Source of the DNA: Bacteroidaceae bacterium
GTDB taxonomy: Bacteria; Bacteroidota; Bacteroidia; Bacteroidales; Bacteroidaceae
Length of the DNA: 64,000 nucleotides
Reading direction: 5' to 3'
Assembly (NCBI GenBank): GCA_017507105.1
Contig: JAFWBM010000044.1
Location: 1-64,000, forward strand
The notes below the pieces were generated by a model, which did not search any database, was not told the origin of the DNA, and worked only from the letters and a program-made list of their open reading frames with translations. Positions 35,453 through 45,534 of this stretch are shown piece by piece. Within the stretch, counting starts at the first letter, position 1. Each line of letters begins with the position of its first letter. The position numbers were made by a program, and so were the translations under genes.

Positions 35453-36409
35453 ATGGCAAAGAATATTCCATGGCAAGAGCGCCCCGAAGGATGTACAGAC
35501 ACCATGTGGCGTTATAGCGAGAATCCTGTGATTGACCGTTACAGCATACCCTCATCCAACAGTATATTCAACAGTGCTGTTGTGCCGTTTGGTGATGGAT
35601 TTGCAGGAGTTTTCCGTTGCGACAACAAACGTGTTCAGATGAACATCTTTGCAGGTTTCTCAAAAGACGGTATAAATTGGGAGATTGAACACGAACCCAT
35701 CGTGTTTAAAGCCGGTAATACCGATATGATTGAGAGTGACTACAAATATGACCCACGCGTAACATGGATAGAGGATCGCTATTGGATTACATGGTGCAAC
35801 GGTTATCATGGACCAACGATCGGCATCGGATACACATACGACTTCAAAGAGTTCTTCCAGTGCGAAAATGCTTTCTTGCCTTTCAACAGAAACGGCGTTT
35901 TGTTCCCCGAAAAGATTAACGGTAAATTTGCCATGTTGTCACGTCCCAGCGACAACGGCCACACTCCTTTCGGTGACATCTATATGAGTTTCAGTCCCGA
36001 TATGAAGTATTGGGGTGAACACCGTTGCGTAATGAAAAAGGTTCCCTTTGAGGACAGCGCATGGCAGTGTACAAAGATTGGTGCAGGTAGTGTACCTATG
36101 CTCACTGATGAGGGTTGGCTCATGTTCTATCATGGAGTTATAACAACATGTAACGGTTTCCGCTACTCAATGGGAGCAGTTCTGCTCGACAAGGAAGATC
36201 CTACTAAGGTTCTGTACCGCAGCATGGAATATCTATTGGCACCGGCAGCCCCCTACGAGTTAGTAGGCGATGTCCCCAATGTAGTATTCCCATGTGCTGC
36301 ATTGCGCGAGGGTGACAAGGTAACTGTTTACTATGGAGCTGCAGACACCCATGTATGCATGGCATTCGGCTACATAAGTGAAATTATTGAATTCTTGAAA
36401 AGACAGTAA
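35453..36409 (+). CDS. GH130 family beta-mannoside phosphorylase
   Basis: A 318-residue cytoplasmic glycoside phosphorylase. GH130 enzymes use phosphate to cleave beta-1,4-mannosides, giving mannose-1-phosphate. Seen are the five-bladed propeller motifs [48 protein letters not shown] (the Asp-Pro-Arg catalytic region near residue 100) and [21 protein letters not shown]. Length and motifs fit either 4-O-beta-mannosyl-glucose phosphorylase or beta-1,4-mannooligosaccharide phosphorylase; I cannot separate the two. With the transporter upstream it forms a compact mannoside uptake and breakdown pair. No mannanase or epimerase is adjacent. Confidence 0.9.
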   Translation: MAKNIPWQERPEGCTDTMWRYSENPVIDRYSIPSSNSIFNSAVVPFGDGFAGVFRCDNKRVQMNIFAGFSKDGINWEIEHEPIVFKAGNTDMIESDYKYDPRVTWIEDRYWITWCNGYHGPTIGIGYTYDFKEFFQCENAFLPFNRNGVLFPEKINGKFAMLSRPSDNGHTPFGDIYMSFSPDMKYWGEHRCVMKKVPFEDSAWQCTKIGAGSVPMLTDEGWLMFYHGVITTCNGFRYSMGAVLLDKEDPTKVLYRSMEYLLAPAAPYELVGDVPNVVFPCAALREGDKVTVYYGAADTHVCMAFGYISEIIEFLKRQ

Positions 36410-36423
36410 TTAACAGACCAATA

Positions 36424-36471
36424 CAAAAGAATATGGAGACAAAATTTTAATTTTGTCTCCATATTCTTTTG
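36424..36471. terminator. Bidirectional hairpin terminator
   Basis: A 21-bp perfect stem (36424-36444 with 36451-36471) and a 6-base loop lie between the GH130 gene and the convergent prmA gene. Confidence 0.85.
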
Positions 36472-36527
36472 TAAGCCTATATCAAAAACCAGAGCCATCC
36501 TGGTTACATGTAAATTCTCATCGCTCA

Positions 36528-37376
36528 TTAATCCTTTACAAGCTCCATCATAGCCCAACGGTTATCCTCGGCACTGCGCACAAGGCGTAGGCCATGCTGT
36601 CCGGCCTCTTCCATAAGTGCATCTATGTCCTCTACATAAAAGCCACTCATAAAAAGTGTTGCCCCTTTGTGCATACATTGCGCATAACGCCACATATCGG
36701 CAATAAGTATATTGCGGTTAATATTGGCTATGACATAATCAAAGGAGTCGGAATCCTTAATAGCCTCTATACCTCCTAAACGAATCTCTATTCCAGGAGT
36801 GCTGTTAAGTTTTATATTTTCCTTGGCATTCTCGTATGCAAACTCGTCTATATCTATCGCGACAACATTCGAAGCTCCACGCATAGAAGCAAGTATAGCA
36901 AGCAAGGCTGTACCGCATCCCATATCAAGAACACTCTTATTGCACATATCTGATGCCAAAATTGCACGTAACATGTGACATGTCGTCTGATGATATCCTG
37001 TTCCGAATGCCATTTTCGGATCTATCAGAATATCATACTCGGCTGCAGGAACATCAGTATGGAATGTACTGTGTATAACACACTTGTCATCTACGACAAT
37101 AGGCTGAAAATAGTTCTTTTCCCATTCTATATTCCAATCACGTCCCTCTATATTCTCTATACTATAATTTATCTTATAACCTTCAATAGGGAAATTGGCG
37201 ATAACAGAATCCAGCTCCCCCGCATCAAAAAGAGAATGTTGAACGTAAGCCGTAATACCATTCGGTTCGGATACAAAACTCTCAAAACTCACCTCGGCAA
37301 GCAGCGCTGCCAAAACATCCGCTACATCCTCATTTACAGGAGAAATCTCAAATATAACCTTCTTATAGTCATTCAT
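36528..37376 (-). CDS. prmA: Ribosomal protein L11 methyltransferase
   Basis: SAM-dependent trimethylation of ribosomal protein L11. The 282-residue protein has the small N-terminal L11-binding domain (residues 1 to about 85), the linker with DWNIEWEKNYFQP, the AFGTGYHQTT motif and the SAM-binding loop VLDMGCGTALLAILAS near residue 150, then DIDEFAYENAKENIKLN and a YVIANINRNIL motif (Asn-Ile-Asn in place of Asn-Pro-Pro). The ATG at 37376 (MNDYKKVIF) is chosen because the longer frame from 37433 has an extension not seen in the family. Divergent from tamB. Confidence 0.93.
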   Translation of the reverse strand: MNDYKKVIFEISPVNEDVADVLAALLAEVSFESFVSEPNGITAYVQHSLFDAGELDSVIANFPIEGYKINYSIENIEGRDWNIEWEKNYFQPIVVDDKCVIHSTFHTDVPAAEYDILIDPKMAFGTGYHQTTCHMLRAILASDMCNKSVLDMGCGTALLAILASMRGASNVVAIDIDEFAYENAKENIKLNSTPGIEIRLGGIEAIKDSDSFDYVIANINRNILIADMWRYAQCMHKGATLFMSGFYVEDIDALMEEAGQHGLRLVRSAEDNRWAMMELVKD

Positions 37377-37393
37377 AATCAAAATCTTTTCGG

Positions 37394-37401
37394 CGAAATT
37401 A
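37394..37401 (-). promoter_or_regulatory. Candidate -7 box of prmA
   Basis: The minus strand reads TAATTTCG (TAnnTTnG), about 18 bases upstream of the ATG at 37376, supporting that start over one at 37433. The -33 region is weak. Confidence 0.3.
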
Positions 37402-37512
37402 GTATAAATTAATGTAATCCACTCCTGGAACATGCATAAAATTTTGTTTATACCAAATAAAAGATACTATAAAAAGAGAATCATAGGATTTTTTTTGATT
37501 ACTTTGCATCTC

Positions 37513-40500
37513 ATGAACAATGATACAACAAGAAAGAGTTGGGGCAAGATAATATTCAGAATTATCTTGTCACTTATGTTATGCCCTATATTTCTGTTAT
37601 GGGGTGTAATTGTTGCATTGTATATTCCTCCAGTTCAGAATTATGTAGTAAAAGAAATAACCCGAGTTGTAAGCGAGAATAGCGATTTCAAGATATCCTT
37701 TGACAAATTCCATTTGATATTTCCACTTAAAGCACAAATAAAAAATTTCACAATTACACATAAAGACTCATTGATCGCCGACGGAGAAAAGTTGGAGATA
37801 GACCTTCATGCAAAGACATTACTTAAGGGTGAAATTGAAATAAACTATATTTCCATAGACAATACGCGGATAGACAGTCACAACCTTATTGAAAGTGCAC
37901 ATGTAAAAAGCGACATAGGTCATTTCAGAACCACTGTACGCAATATAGTTCTAAATGAAGAGAAGGCATCCATACGACAGTTGCACCTTGTTGAAACAAA
38001 AACTGAAATCACACTATTTGATAAAGAAAAAGAAGAAGAGACATCGGAATCTGCAAATTGGATTATAGAGATATACAAGGCAAATATACAGAACTGCGAG
38101 ACCACAATCTCAATTCCACAAGACTCAATATATGTAACCAACAAGATTGAACGTCTGAGGATATATGATACAGACATAAACCTAAAGGACAGTCTCTATA
38201 GCGTAGGAAAAATTGATTTGTCTGACAGTTCCCTATCTTTTGACAAAGGATTGGAAAATGACTCAACGGCTCCACTTAATCACCAACATTTGAGAGACAT
38301 AGAGTTTGAAGGTAATAATCTTTTATTTTCCAACGACAAACTGAATGGCGAATTGAGGGGACTAAAACTAAAGCAAAAGGATGGCACACAGATTGTAGAT
38401 GCAGGATTAAATATCGTAAAAGACTCCAAAGAGTTAAATATCGAGAATATCCACCTTAGAACGCTAAAAGGCAGCAAAATATATGGAGATATAACACTGC
38501 CACACGGAGTACTCAATGGAATCATCGAAGGAAATATTGGTGCCAAATTAAATATGCAGATTGATAAAGCAGACCTGAAGAAATTTATCACATCAGCTCA
38601 ACTGCAAAAATTGGACCTCCTTACCGATACACTGATATATGCCGGTATATCGTCGGCTGGTACGACAAGAAGAATCAACATAGATACCATATATGTAAAT
38701 ATTCCCACCATGTCGTATGTTGGTTTACGCGGATATATGAGCAATATAACAGATATAGGAAAAATGGATGGTAACCTTGAAATACAGGCAAGGACAACCG
38801 ACCTATACAAAATTATCCACATGCAAAGTCCACCGGAAAACATTGGAAGAGAAGCTGCATGGTTACGGGGTAATATAAAGATGTCGGAGCAAAGAATTGC
38901 CACCTCTATACGCTTGCGAGCCAACAGAGGAGCAATACGCATAAATGCAGTATACGATAATAAGAAGAATGAATATGCCGCAAAAGCAAGAGTCCGTAGA
39001 TTCGACATAAGAAAGATTATGCCGAACCTGCCTATGCACAGCATAAATCTAAACATAAATGCAAATGGTGCAGGAACCAATATTTTCTCTAAAGATACAA
39101 GATATAACTGCAGCATAGCAATTGACACTCTTTGTTATGACAGCACAAGAATTGGCAACATCATGATAACCGCTACACAAGAAAACGGTATATCTGACAT
39201 ATATGCCAATTCGCAAGACCCAAATCTGCATATGAATATCAAATCAAAGAGCCGTATCGATAGTCTCGAGATTATAAATGATACTAGGATTGATATTCAT
39301 AAAGCCGATTTTTATGAGATGGGAATATTAAAGGCGCCCTTTAATGCAAAAATGAATATAGATATCCAGGCATATACCAATATGCAGCAAAGACATGCAA
39401 TAGAGGTAAAAGGTGATGGTTTCAAGCTTATAACCCAAGAGAGTTCTTTTACACCTGCTCCACTTGTATTCAGAGGATATACTGCCCCCGACACATCATA
39501 CGTTAATCTTACTACAGGCGATCTTAATATTCATGGCCATATAGGGTATGGATATATGGGACTGTTATCCACATTCGAGAAGTTAAAAGGGATGTACAAT
39601 AAGGCACGTACTAGCGATAATACAATTTACTACGTTAACGATTATCAGAAACATTTTCCGACATTAGCAATAGATATAAATTGCGGCCAGAATAACATTT
39701 TATCTAATTTCTTAAAATATAAAAATATTGAATACAATAATTTCAATGTTGACTTATCTCTTGATAGTATAAAAGGAATAAATGGTCGTAGCAGCATTTA
39801 TCAGCTAAGAAATGGAGAGATGCAGTTGGACACCATACGAATCTCTTTACGTCAACGAGAAGAGAGGATAAGCTATTTTGCAGGTGTCAGAACACGCTCA
39901 CTGAATCCTCAAAATCCTAAATTAAAATTCTATGCCGCCCTTTTAGGTTCACTTAAGAACGACAGTCTTATAACAAGAGTACTATTCCGCGACAACAACG
40001 ATAACGTAGGAGCCCGTTTCGAGATGCAAACCAAACTGTATCCCGAAAGAGTCAACGTTCACTTCACTCCCAAAGCCACATTTTTTAACAAACCGTTCAA
40101 ATTCAACGATGACAACTACATACAGATCAGAAAAAATCTTGCTATACGAACTAATTTAGAATTGCTGGACACTTTAGGTGCAGGAATAAGCCTCCAAAGC
40201 ATGGACACAACTATGTTGCGCGATATAAATGCAAAATTGATAAACATCGACCTCAACACTATAACAAAATACATTCCATATACACCAGACATCTCCGGAA
40301 TTTTGGACATGGATCTACAATACAGGGATAATAATAACGGTATTCTAATTATAAGCGATATCAGGGGAACAGGACTCGCATACGAGGGCACACATATAGG
40401 CAATGAGGTTCTGAAATTCTCATATATGCCGAAAGGAGAAGAGGCACATTATACCCAATTAATACTGAGACATAACAAGAAAAAAATACTTGATATATCC

Positions 40501-42138
40501 GGAGACTATTACAAAAATTCAAAAGCAGACATGCAAGCCTCTATCATAAGTTTTCCATTAGGATTATCTCATGCCTTCATAAAAGATAGTGGTGTGCAAC
40601 TTGATGGAAGCATTACCGGTAGACTAAAGATAAAAGGATCTCTAGAGGAGGCACAGAGCAATGGATTCATAAAATTCGAATCAACGTCAGCCAATGCACC
40701 TGCATTCTCTACACGCTTATACTTAAAGGATGGAGAAGTACAAATAAGAGACAACAAGTTGCAGTTCGACAACTTCGACATATATGCCCAGGGCAGTACA
40801 CCCTTTAAGATTAATGGAACCATCGACATGCATAACTTTATAAATCCGGAATTCAATATAAGTATGCGCGCCAACAGTTACGAACTTATAAACACTTCAA
40901 AAAAGAAAAGTTCAATGCTATATGGAAGATTGTTACTCGATGTAAACTCAAGAATTACAGGCCGCCTGAAGGCTTTAAATATCTCGGGTTCGGGTACAAT
41001 GCTTGGAAACAGTGACATAACATACGTGATGCACGAGACACCATTGGCTGCAGAAAGCGAGCTCGATGGACTTGTACAATTCGTAAACTTCAACGATACC
41101 ACCCAAATAAATAAGGTAACGAACGAAATAGACTTGGGTAACCTCACATTAAGCATGAAACTATCCATTGAGGAAGGAGCAAGAATAAATGCAGAACTTG
41201 ATGCAAATCGCAACAACTACATAGAACTTAAAGGTGGTGGAAATCTGAACCTAACATACAGCAGTGAAGATAACCTGAGCCTTACCGGACGTTATACGAT
41301 GAGTGACGGGCAACTCAAATACACATTGCCAATCATTCCACTTAAAACATTCAACATCAGTGAGGGCAGTTACATCTATTGGTCGGGAGATGTCGCCAAC
41401 CCAACACTTAATATCACCGCACTTGAGCGAGTTACCTCGTCTGTAACATTAGACGATGGTACCACACAAGCTGTAGCGTTTGATGTAGGAGTAGAACTCA
41501 GCAACACCCTCGAAGATATGGGATTAAGTTTCACGCTTTCTGCTCCCGAAAATGCAGCAGTACAAAACGAATTAAATGCTCTCGACAAAGAGACACGGAA
41601 CAAGTATGCAGTAACTATGTTAATAACAGGAGCATACATAGGTGGTAAAGGTGGAATAACCGTATCAAATGCATTGAGTTCGTTCCTTGATGCACAAATA
41701 AACGATATAGCAGGTAATGCCATGAAGAGTGTAGATATAAATGTAGGTATCACCGATCTTGAAAACAGCGAAACCGGTGGAACATACAAGACCTACTCAT
41801 TCAGCTATGCCCAACGTTTCTGGAATGATCGCATAACTTTTATTATAGGTGGTGAGGTTAATAGTGGTGAGACACCTAATCAGGATAAGAGTTTCCTAAA
41901 CAACGTATCCGTTGAATTCAGAATAAATAAGAGTGGGAGCAAATATTTACGTCTTTTCTACGACAAAAACTACGAGTCAATACTGGAGGGTGAAATAATT
42001 GAGACCGGAGTAGGTTATATATATAAACGCAAGCTCAACTCCTTGAAAGAGTTATTTATATTCAGAAAAAAGAAAAACAACGAGCAGCTCATCATTGAAA
42101 AGAGGAACAATAAAGACGACAAAGAAAATGAAGAATAA
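37513..42138 (+). CDS. tamB: Translocation and assembly module inner-membrane component TamB (DUF490)
   Basis: A very large protein (about 1541 residues from 37513) with a single N-terminal membrane anchor (IIFRIILSLMLCPIFLLWGVIVALYI) followed by a long AsmA/TamB-like periplasmic beta-rich body with repeated amphipathic strands. The C-terminal ~300 residues fit the DUF490 domain (GRYTMSDGQLKYTLPIIPLK; ANPTLNITALERVTS; RNKYAVTMLITGAYIG). TamB-type proteins bridge the periplasm, working with a TamA/TamL barrel and moving lipid or helping outer-membrane protein assembly. Its stop overlaps the tamL start by 11 bases. The ATG at 37513 is preferred to 37432, but the exact start is uncertain. Confidence 0.9.
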   Translation: MNNDTTRKSWGKIIFRIILSLMLCPIFLLWGVIVALYIPPVQNYVVKEITRVVSENSDFKISFDKFHLIFPLKAQIKNFTITHKDSLIADGEKLEIDLHAKTLLKGEIEINYISIDNTRIDSHNLIESAHVKSDIGHFRTTVRNIVLNEEKASIRQLHLVETKTEITLFDKEKEEETSESANWIIEIYKANIQNCETTISIPQDSIYVTNKIERLRIYDTDINLKDSLYSVGKIDLSDSSLSFDKGLENDSTAPLNHQHLRDIEFEGNNLLFSNDKLNGELRGLKLKQKDGTQIVDAGLNIVKDSKELNIENIHLRTLKGSKIYGDITLPHGVLNGIIEGNIGAKLNMQIDKADLKKFITSAQLQKLDLLTDTLIYAGISSAGTTRRINIDTIYVNIPTMSYVGLRGYMSNITDIGKMDGNLEIQARTTDLYKIIHMQSPPENIGREAAWLRGNIKMSEQRIATSIRLRANRGAIRINAVYDNKKNEYAAKARVRRFDIRKIMPNLPMHSINLNINANGAGTNIFSKDTRYNCSIAIDTLCYDSTRIGNIMITATQENGISDIYANSQDPNLHMNIKSKSRIDSLEIINDTRIDIHKADFYEMGILKAPFNAKMNIDIQAYTNMQQRHAIEVKGDGFKLITQESSFTPAPLVFRGYTAPDTSYVNLTTGDLNIHGHIGYGYMGLLSTFEKLKGMYNKARTSDNTIYYVNDYQKHFPTLAIDINCGQNNILSNFLKYKNIEYNNFNVDLSLDSIKGINGRSSIYQLRNGEMQLDTIRISLRQREERISYFAGVRTRSLNPQNPKLKFYAALLGSLKNDSLITRVLFRDNNDNVGARFEMQTKLYPERVNVHFTPKATFFNKPFKFNDDNYIQIRKNLAIRTNLELLDTLGAGISLQSMDTTMLRDINAKLINIDLNTITKYIPYTPDISGILDMDLQYRDNNNGILIISDIRGTGLAYEGTHIGNEVLKFSYMPKGEEAHYTQLILRHNKKKILDISGDYYKNSKADMQASIISFPLGLSHAFIKDSGVQLDGSITGRLKIKGSLEEAQSNGFIKFESTSANAPAFSTRLYLKDGEVQIRDNKLQFDNFDIYAQGSTPFKINGTIDMHNFINPEFNISMRANSYELINTSKKKSSMLYGRLLLDVNSRITGRLKALNISGSGTMLGNSDITYVMHETPLAAESELDGLVQFVNFNDTTQINKVTNEIDLGNLTLSMKLSIEEGARINAELDANRNNYIELKGGGNLNLTYSSEDNLSLTGRYTMSDGQLKYTLPIIPLKTFNISEGSYIYWSGDVANPTLNITALERVTSSVTLDDGTTQAVAFDVGVELSNTLEDMGLSFTLSAPENAAVQNELNALDKETRNKYAVTMLITGAYIGGKGGITVSNALSSFLDAQINDIAGNAMKSVDINVGITDLENSETGGTYKTYSFSYAQRFWNDRITFIIGGEVNSGETPNQDKSFLNNVSVEFRINKSGSKYLRLFYDKNYESILEGEIIETGVGYIYKRKLNSLKELFIFRKKKNNEQLIIEKRNNKDDKENEE

Positions 42139-44434
42139 TACAATATACATATTAATATTGCTAATGTTCTGCTCGTGCTCTACAACCCGACTGATAGAAC
42201 CAGACGAACAGCTCTATATAGGAATAGATGATATTGAGTTTGAAGGTAAGAAAGAGTATGCATCAACGCCTACCGGCAAACTTGCTATTTCAGATATTGA
42301 GGAGGCATTAGCATCGGCCCCAAATGGCTCTATAGCGGGCAGTTCAAAGATTAGAGGAATTCCATTTGGCTTGTGGTGGTACAATGCTTATGCCAATAGC
42401 AAGAGTAAGATAGGGAAATGGTTTTTCCGTACTTTTGCAACCACCCCTATACTTGTATCAGATGTAAATCCCGAGCTACGAGCCCGTATAGCAAAGAACA
42501 TACTAAGCTATTATGGTTATTTCAACGGTGATGTAGAGTCAGAGGTTATCACACAGAAGAATCCTAAGAAGGCCAAGATAAAGTATAAAGTAACAATGCA
42601 TGAACCATACTGTTTCGACAGTATAGCTTATATAGGTTTCAAAGCCAACTGCGACAGTTTGATAAAAGCTACAATAAGAGAACAGAAAGTAAAACCGGGC
42701 AATCAGTTCAGTGCATCCGCCCTTACAGCCGAAAGAGAGCGTATTAACACTCTTTTAAGAAATAACGGCTATTATTATAGTCAAACCGGATATATAGATT
42801 TACTGGCCGACACAATAAACAATCCCGGCAAAGTAGACATGCGCATAATGCCCAAAAAACTATCTGCACAAATAGAACAGCCATACAAGATTGGGAATAT
42901 AAACATTCATATACTCAAGAACGGAGAAAACAGACTACAGAACAAAGGAGAAAAAAGTGTAAAATTCAGAAGAATAAACTACACTTACAGCGGAGATAAA
43001 CCGCCGGTACGTCCCGGCACAATGCTTCGTAATATTTTCTTAAAAAGTGGCCGTCTATACTCACAAGAGTTGCAGCAGAAGACACTGCAACATCTTAGTC
43101 AGATGAATGTATTTAATAGTATAAATTTTTCTTTTACTCCACGCGAAAAAAGCGACACATTGGACATGAGCATCATAGCCCAGTTGGAACGACCATACAA
43201 TTTCACATTCGAGCTTAATGCCACATCAAAGAGCAATAGTCAGATAGGTCCCGGAAGCAAAATCTCACTATCGAAAAGCAACATCTTTAGAGGAGGAGAG
43301 GAACTGAAGATTTCTCTTCAGGGGTCATATGAGTGGCAGACTAACGGAGCTTTAAAAGGACGTCAAGCAGTTATTAACTCGTGGGAGATAGGCACCGATG
43401 TCTCACTCAGTTTTCCGCGTCTCTTTTTCCCCATTATACACCGCAGGCATCTGAGAGTGCCGGCAAAAACCTTGCTTCGTGTATATGCCGACCAGATGAA
43501 CCGCTCGGGTTTTTTCAAGATGGTACATGTAGGAGGTGAGGCGACATACAGCATCTATACAAAATCGACCACCACACACACTGTAACACCATTCCAATTA
43601 ACATACGATATGTTGCAACGTACAACCGCCAAGTTCGACAGTATAGCAGCATCTAACCGTTCAATAGCAAGCAGCTTCAGAAACCAGTTCATACCCAAGA
43701 TGCAATATACTTTTACTTACGATAATGCAACGACCGAACACCGCAACAAGACATGGCTGGAAGTTTCAGCAACCTCTTCGGGTAATGTCACATCACTTCT
43801 ATTTGCCATGTTCGGAGAAAAGTGGAATAAGAAAGACAAGAATCTATTTAAAAACCCGTATGCACAATTTCTGAAACTAACCACAGAAATACGCCAATTA
43901 TACAGGATCAATGCCAAGAACCATTTTGCTACACGCCTCATGGCCGGTGTAATAAAAAGCTATGGCAACTCGAGCTATGCACCCTATAGCGAGCAATTCT
44001 ATGTAGGAGGTGCAAACAGTCTGAGAGCCTTCACCATACGCACCATAGGCCCTGGTAGCTATCATCCTGCACAGGAGAGCCGTTACTCATATCTTGATGA
44101 AACCGGCACACTTAAGTTCGAAGCAAATGTCGAATACCGTTTTAATATGCTCGGTAAATTAAATGGCGCACTATTTATGGATGCCGGCAATGTTTGGCTT
44201 CTTAAAAAAGAAGAGGACCGACCCGGAGGAGAGTTCAAGCTAAAGAGTTTCGCCGACCAGATAGCTCTTAACACCGGATTCGGATTCCGTTACGACCTAG
44301 AGTTTCTGGTTTTGCGATTAGACTTCGGAATAGCCCTGCACGCGCCATACGATACAGGGAAAAGCGGATACTATAATATTCCCGATTTTTGGGACGGATT
44401 TGCATGGCATCTTGCCATAGGATATCCATTCTAA
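42128..44434 (+). CDS. tamL: TamL, lipidated BamA/TamA-family outer-membrane protein
   Basis: A 768-residue outer-membrane protein with a lipoprotein signal (IYILILLMFCSC), the feature separating TamL from ordinary TamA. POTRA-like domains occupy roughly residues 20-400 (LIEPDEQLYIGIDDIEF at the start, PGNQFSASALTAERERINTLLRNNGYYY in a POTRA). The C-terminal Omp85 barrel is about residues 400-768, with YVGGANSLRAFTIRTIGPGSYHP and a conserved LDFGIALHAPY near the end. Its gene overlaps tamB by 11 bases and they are translationally coupled. ATG at 42128 is chosen over 42095, which would run 44 bases into tamB. Confidence 0.92.
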   Translation: MKNNTIYILILLMFCSCSTTRLIEPDEQLYIGIDDIEFEGKKEYASTPTGKLAISDIEEALASAPNGSIAGSSKIRGIPFGLWWYNAYANSKSKIGKWFFRTFATTPILVSDVNPELRARIAKNILSYYGYFNGDVESEVITQKNPKKAKIKYKVTMHEPYCFDSIAYIGFKANCDSLIKATIREQKVKPGNQFSASALTAERERINTLLRNNGYYYSQTGYIDLLADTINNPGKVDMRIMPKKLSAQIEQPYKIGNINIHILKNGENRLQNKGEKSVKFRRINYTYSGDKPPVRPGTMLRNIFLKSGRLYSQELQQKTLQHLSQMNVFNSINFSFTPREKSDTLDMSIIAQLERPYNFTFELNATSKSNSQIGPGSKISLSKSNIFRGGEELKISLQGSYEWQTNGALKGRQAVINSWEIGTDVSLSFPRLFFPIIHRRHLRVPAKTLLRVYADQMNRSGFFKMVHVGGEATYSIYTKSTTTHTVTPFQLTYDMLQRTTAKFDSIAASNRSIASSFRNQFIPKMQYTFTYDNATTEHRNKTWLEVSATSSGNVTSLLFAMFGEKWNKKDKNLFKNPYAQFLKLTTEIRQLYRINAKNHFATRLMAGVIKSYGNSSYAPYSEQFYVGGANSLRAFTIRTIGPGSYHPAQESRYSYLDETGTLKFEANVEYRFNMLGKLNGALFMDAGNVWLLKKEEDRPGGEFKLKSFADQIALNTGFGFRYDLEFLVLRLDFGIALHAPYDTGKSGYYNIPDFWDGFAWHLAIGYPF

Positions 44435-44473
44435 AAAAGTTGAAATTTTATTATCTAATTAAAAACAAAATAT

Positions 44474-44481
44474 TACCTTTG
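44474..44481 (+). promoter_or_regulatory. Candidate -7 box of the sugar nucleotidyltransferase gene
   Basis: TACCTTTG matches the -7 consensus exactly and lies 64 bases upstream of the start codon. No good -33 box is visible, and no terminator is seen between tamL and this gene. Confidence 0.4.
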
Positions 44482-44545
44482 CGAAAAGGTACTTCAGACG
44501 TACACAAAACCAGACTAACCTTAACAATTATTTAAATATATCATT

Positions 44546-45451
44546 ATGAAACCTACACTATTTGTTTTGGCTGCCGGTATGGGTAGCCGTTACGGTGGTT
44601 TGAAACAGTTGGACGGTCTTGGTCCCAACGGTGAGACAATCATGGACTATTCTATCTTTGATGCCATTCGTGGTGGATTCGGCAAGTTGGTATTTGTTAT
44701 CCGCAAAGATTTTGAGCAGGATTTCCGTGAGAAGGTACTTAGCAAATATGAGGGCCACATTCCTACAGAGTTGGTATTCCAAGCAATAGATAACCTTCCC
44801 GAAGGTTTCGCAGTTCCCGAGGAGCGTACAAAGCCTTGGGGTACAAACCATGCAGTTCTTATGGGTAAGGATGTTATCAAAGAGCCTTTCGCTGTAATCA
44901 ATGCCGATGACTTCTATGGACGCGACGCATTTGCAGTAATGGGCAAATGGCTCAGCGAACTTCCCGAGGGCAGTACCGGTAAATACAGCATGGTAGGTTT
45001 CCGTGTATGTAACACACTAAGCGAGAACGGTAGCGTAGCACGCGGCATATGCGAGACTAATGAGCAGAACATGCTTACAGGCGTTGTTGAGCGTACTGAG
45101 ATTATGCGCGTAGATGGTCCTATCTGCTACAAGGATGAAGAGGGTGCATGGCAGCCTGTTGCCGAGGAGACTCCCGTCTCTATGAACTTCTGGGGTTTCA
45201 CACCCGACTACTTCAAGCACTCAGAGGAGCAGTTTGTAGATTTCTTGAAGGAGAACATCAGCAAGCCCAAAGCCGAGTATTTCATACCTTTGGTAGTTAA
45301 CAATCTTACAACAACAGATAAGGCTACATGTGAAGTTCTTGATACTACTGCAAAATGGTTCGGTGTTACATACGCAGCAGACCGTCCCGCAACAGTTGAG
45401 AAGATTCAGTCTCTTGTTGATGCAGGTGAGTATCCTCAAAAACTGTTCTAA
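44546..45451 (+). CDS. Sugar-phosphate nucleotidyltransferase
   Basis: A 301-residue cytoplasmic enzyme of the NTP_transferase fold. The N-terminal loop LAAGMGSRYGGLKQLDGLGPNG is the nucleotide-binding signature, and FAVINADDFYGRDAF around residue 115 holds the metal-binding Asp residues. It would join a sugar-1-phosphate to an NTP, giving an NDP-sugar and pyrophosphate. The Bacteroidales family is annotated in general terms, and neither the sugar nor the base can be read from the sequence. It is a single-gene unit bounded by a promoter and a strong terminator. Codon use looks optimised (repeated GGT, GAG and CTT choices), hinting at high expression. Confidence 0.82.
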   Translation: MKPTLFVLAAGMGSRYGGLKQLDGLGPNGETIMDYSIFDAIRGGFGKLVFVIRKDFEQDFREKVLSKYEGHIPTELVFQAIDNLPEGFAVPEERTKPWGTNHAVLMGKDVIKEPFAVINADDFYGRDAFAVMGKWLSELPEGSTGKYSMVGFRVCNTLSENGSVARGICETNEQNMLTGVVERTEIMRVDGPICYKDEEGAWQPVAEETPVSMNFWGFTPDYFKHSEEQFVDFLKENISKPKAEYFIPLVVNNLTTTDKATCEVLDTTAKWFGVTYAADRPATVEKIQSLVDAGEYPQKLF

Positions 45452-45466
45452 TCGACAGATATATTT

Positions 45467-45519
45467 CTACAAAGATAAAAGGATTGCCACATAAGTAGGC
45501 AATCCTTTTATCTTTGTAG
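45467..45519. terminator. Bidirectional hairpin terminator
   Basis: A 22-bp perfect inverted repeat (45467-45488 with 45498-45519, 9-base loop) separates the nucleotidyltransferase gene from the convergent leucine-rich-repeat gene. Confidence 0.85.
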
Positions 45520-45534
45520 ATACAAAACGTTCCC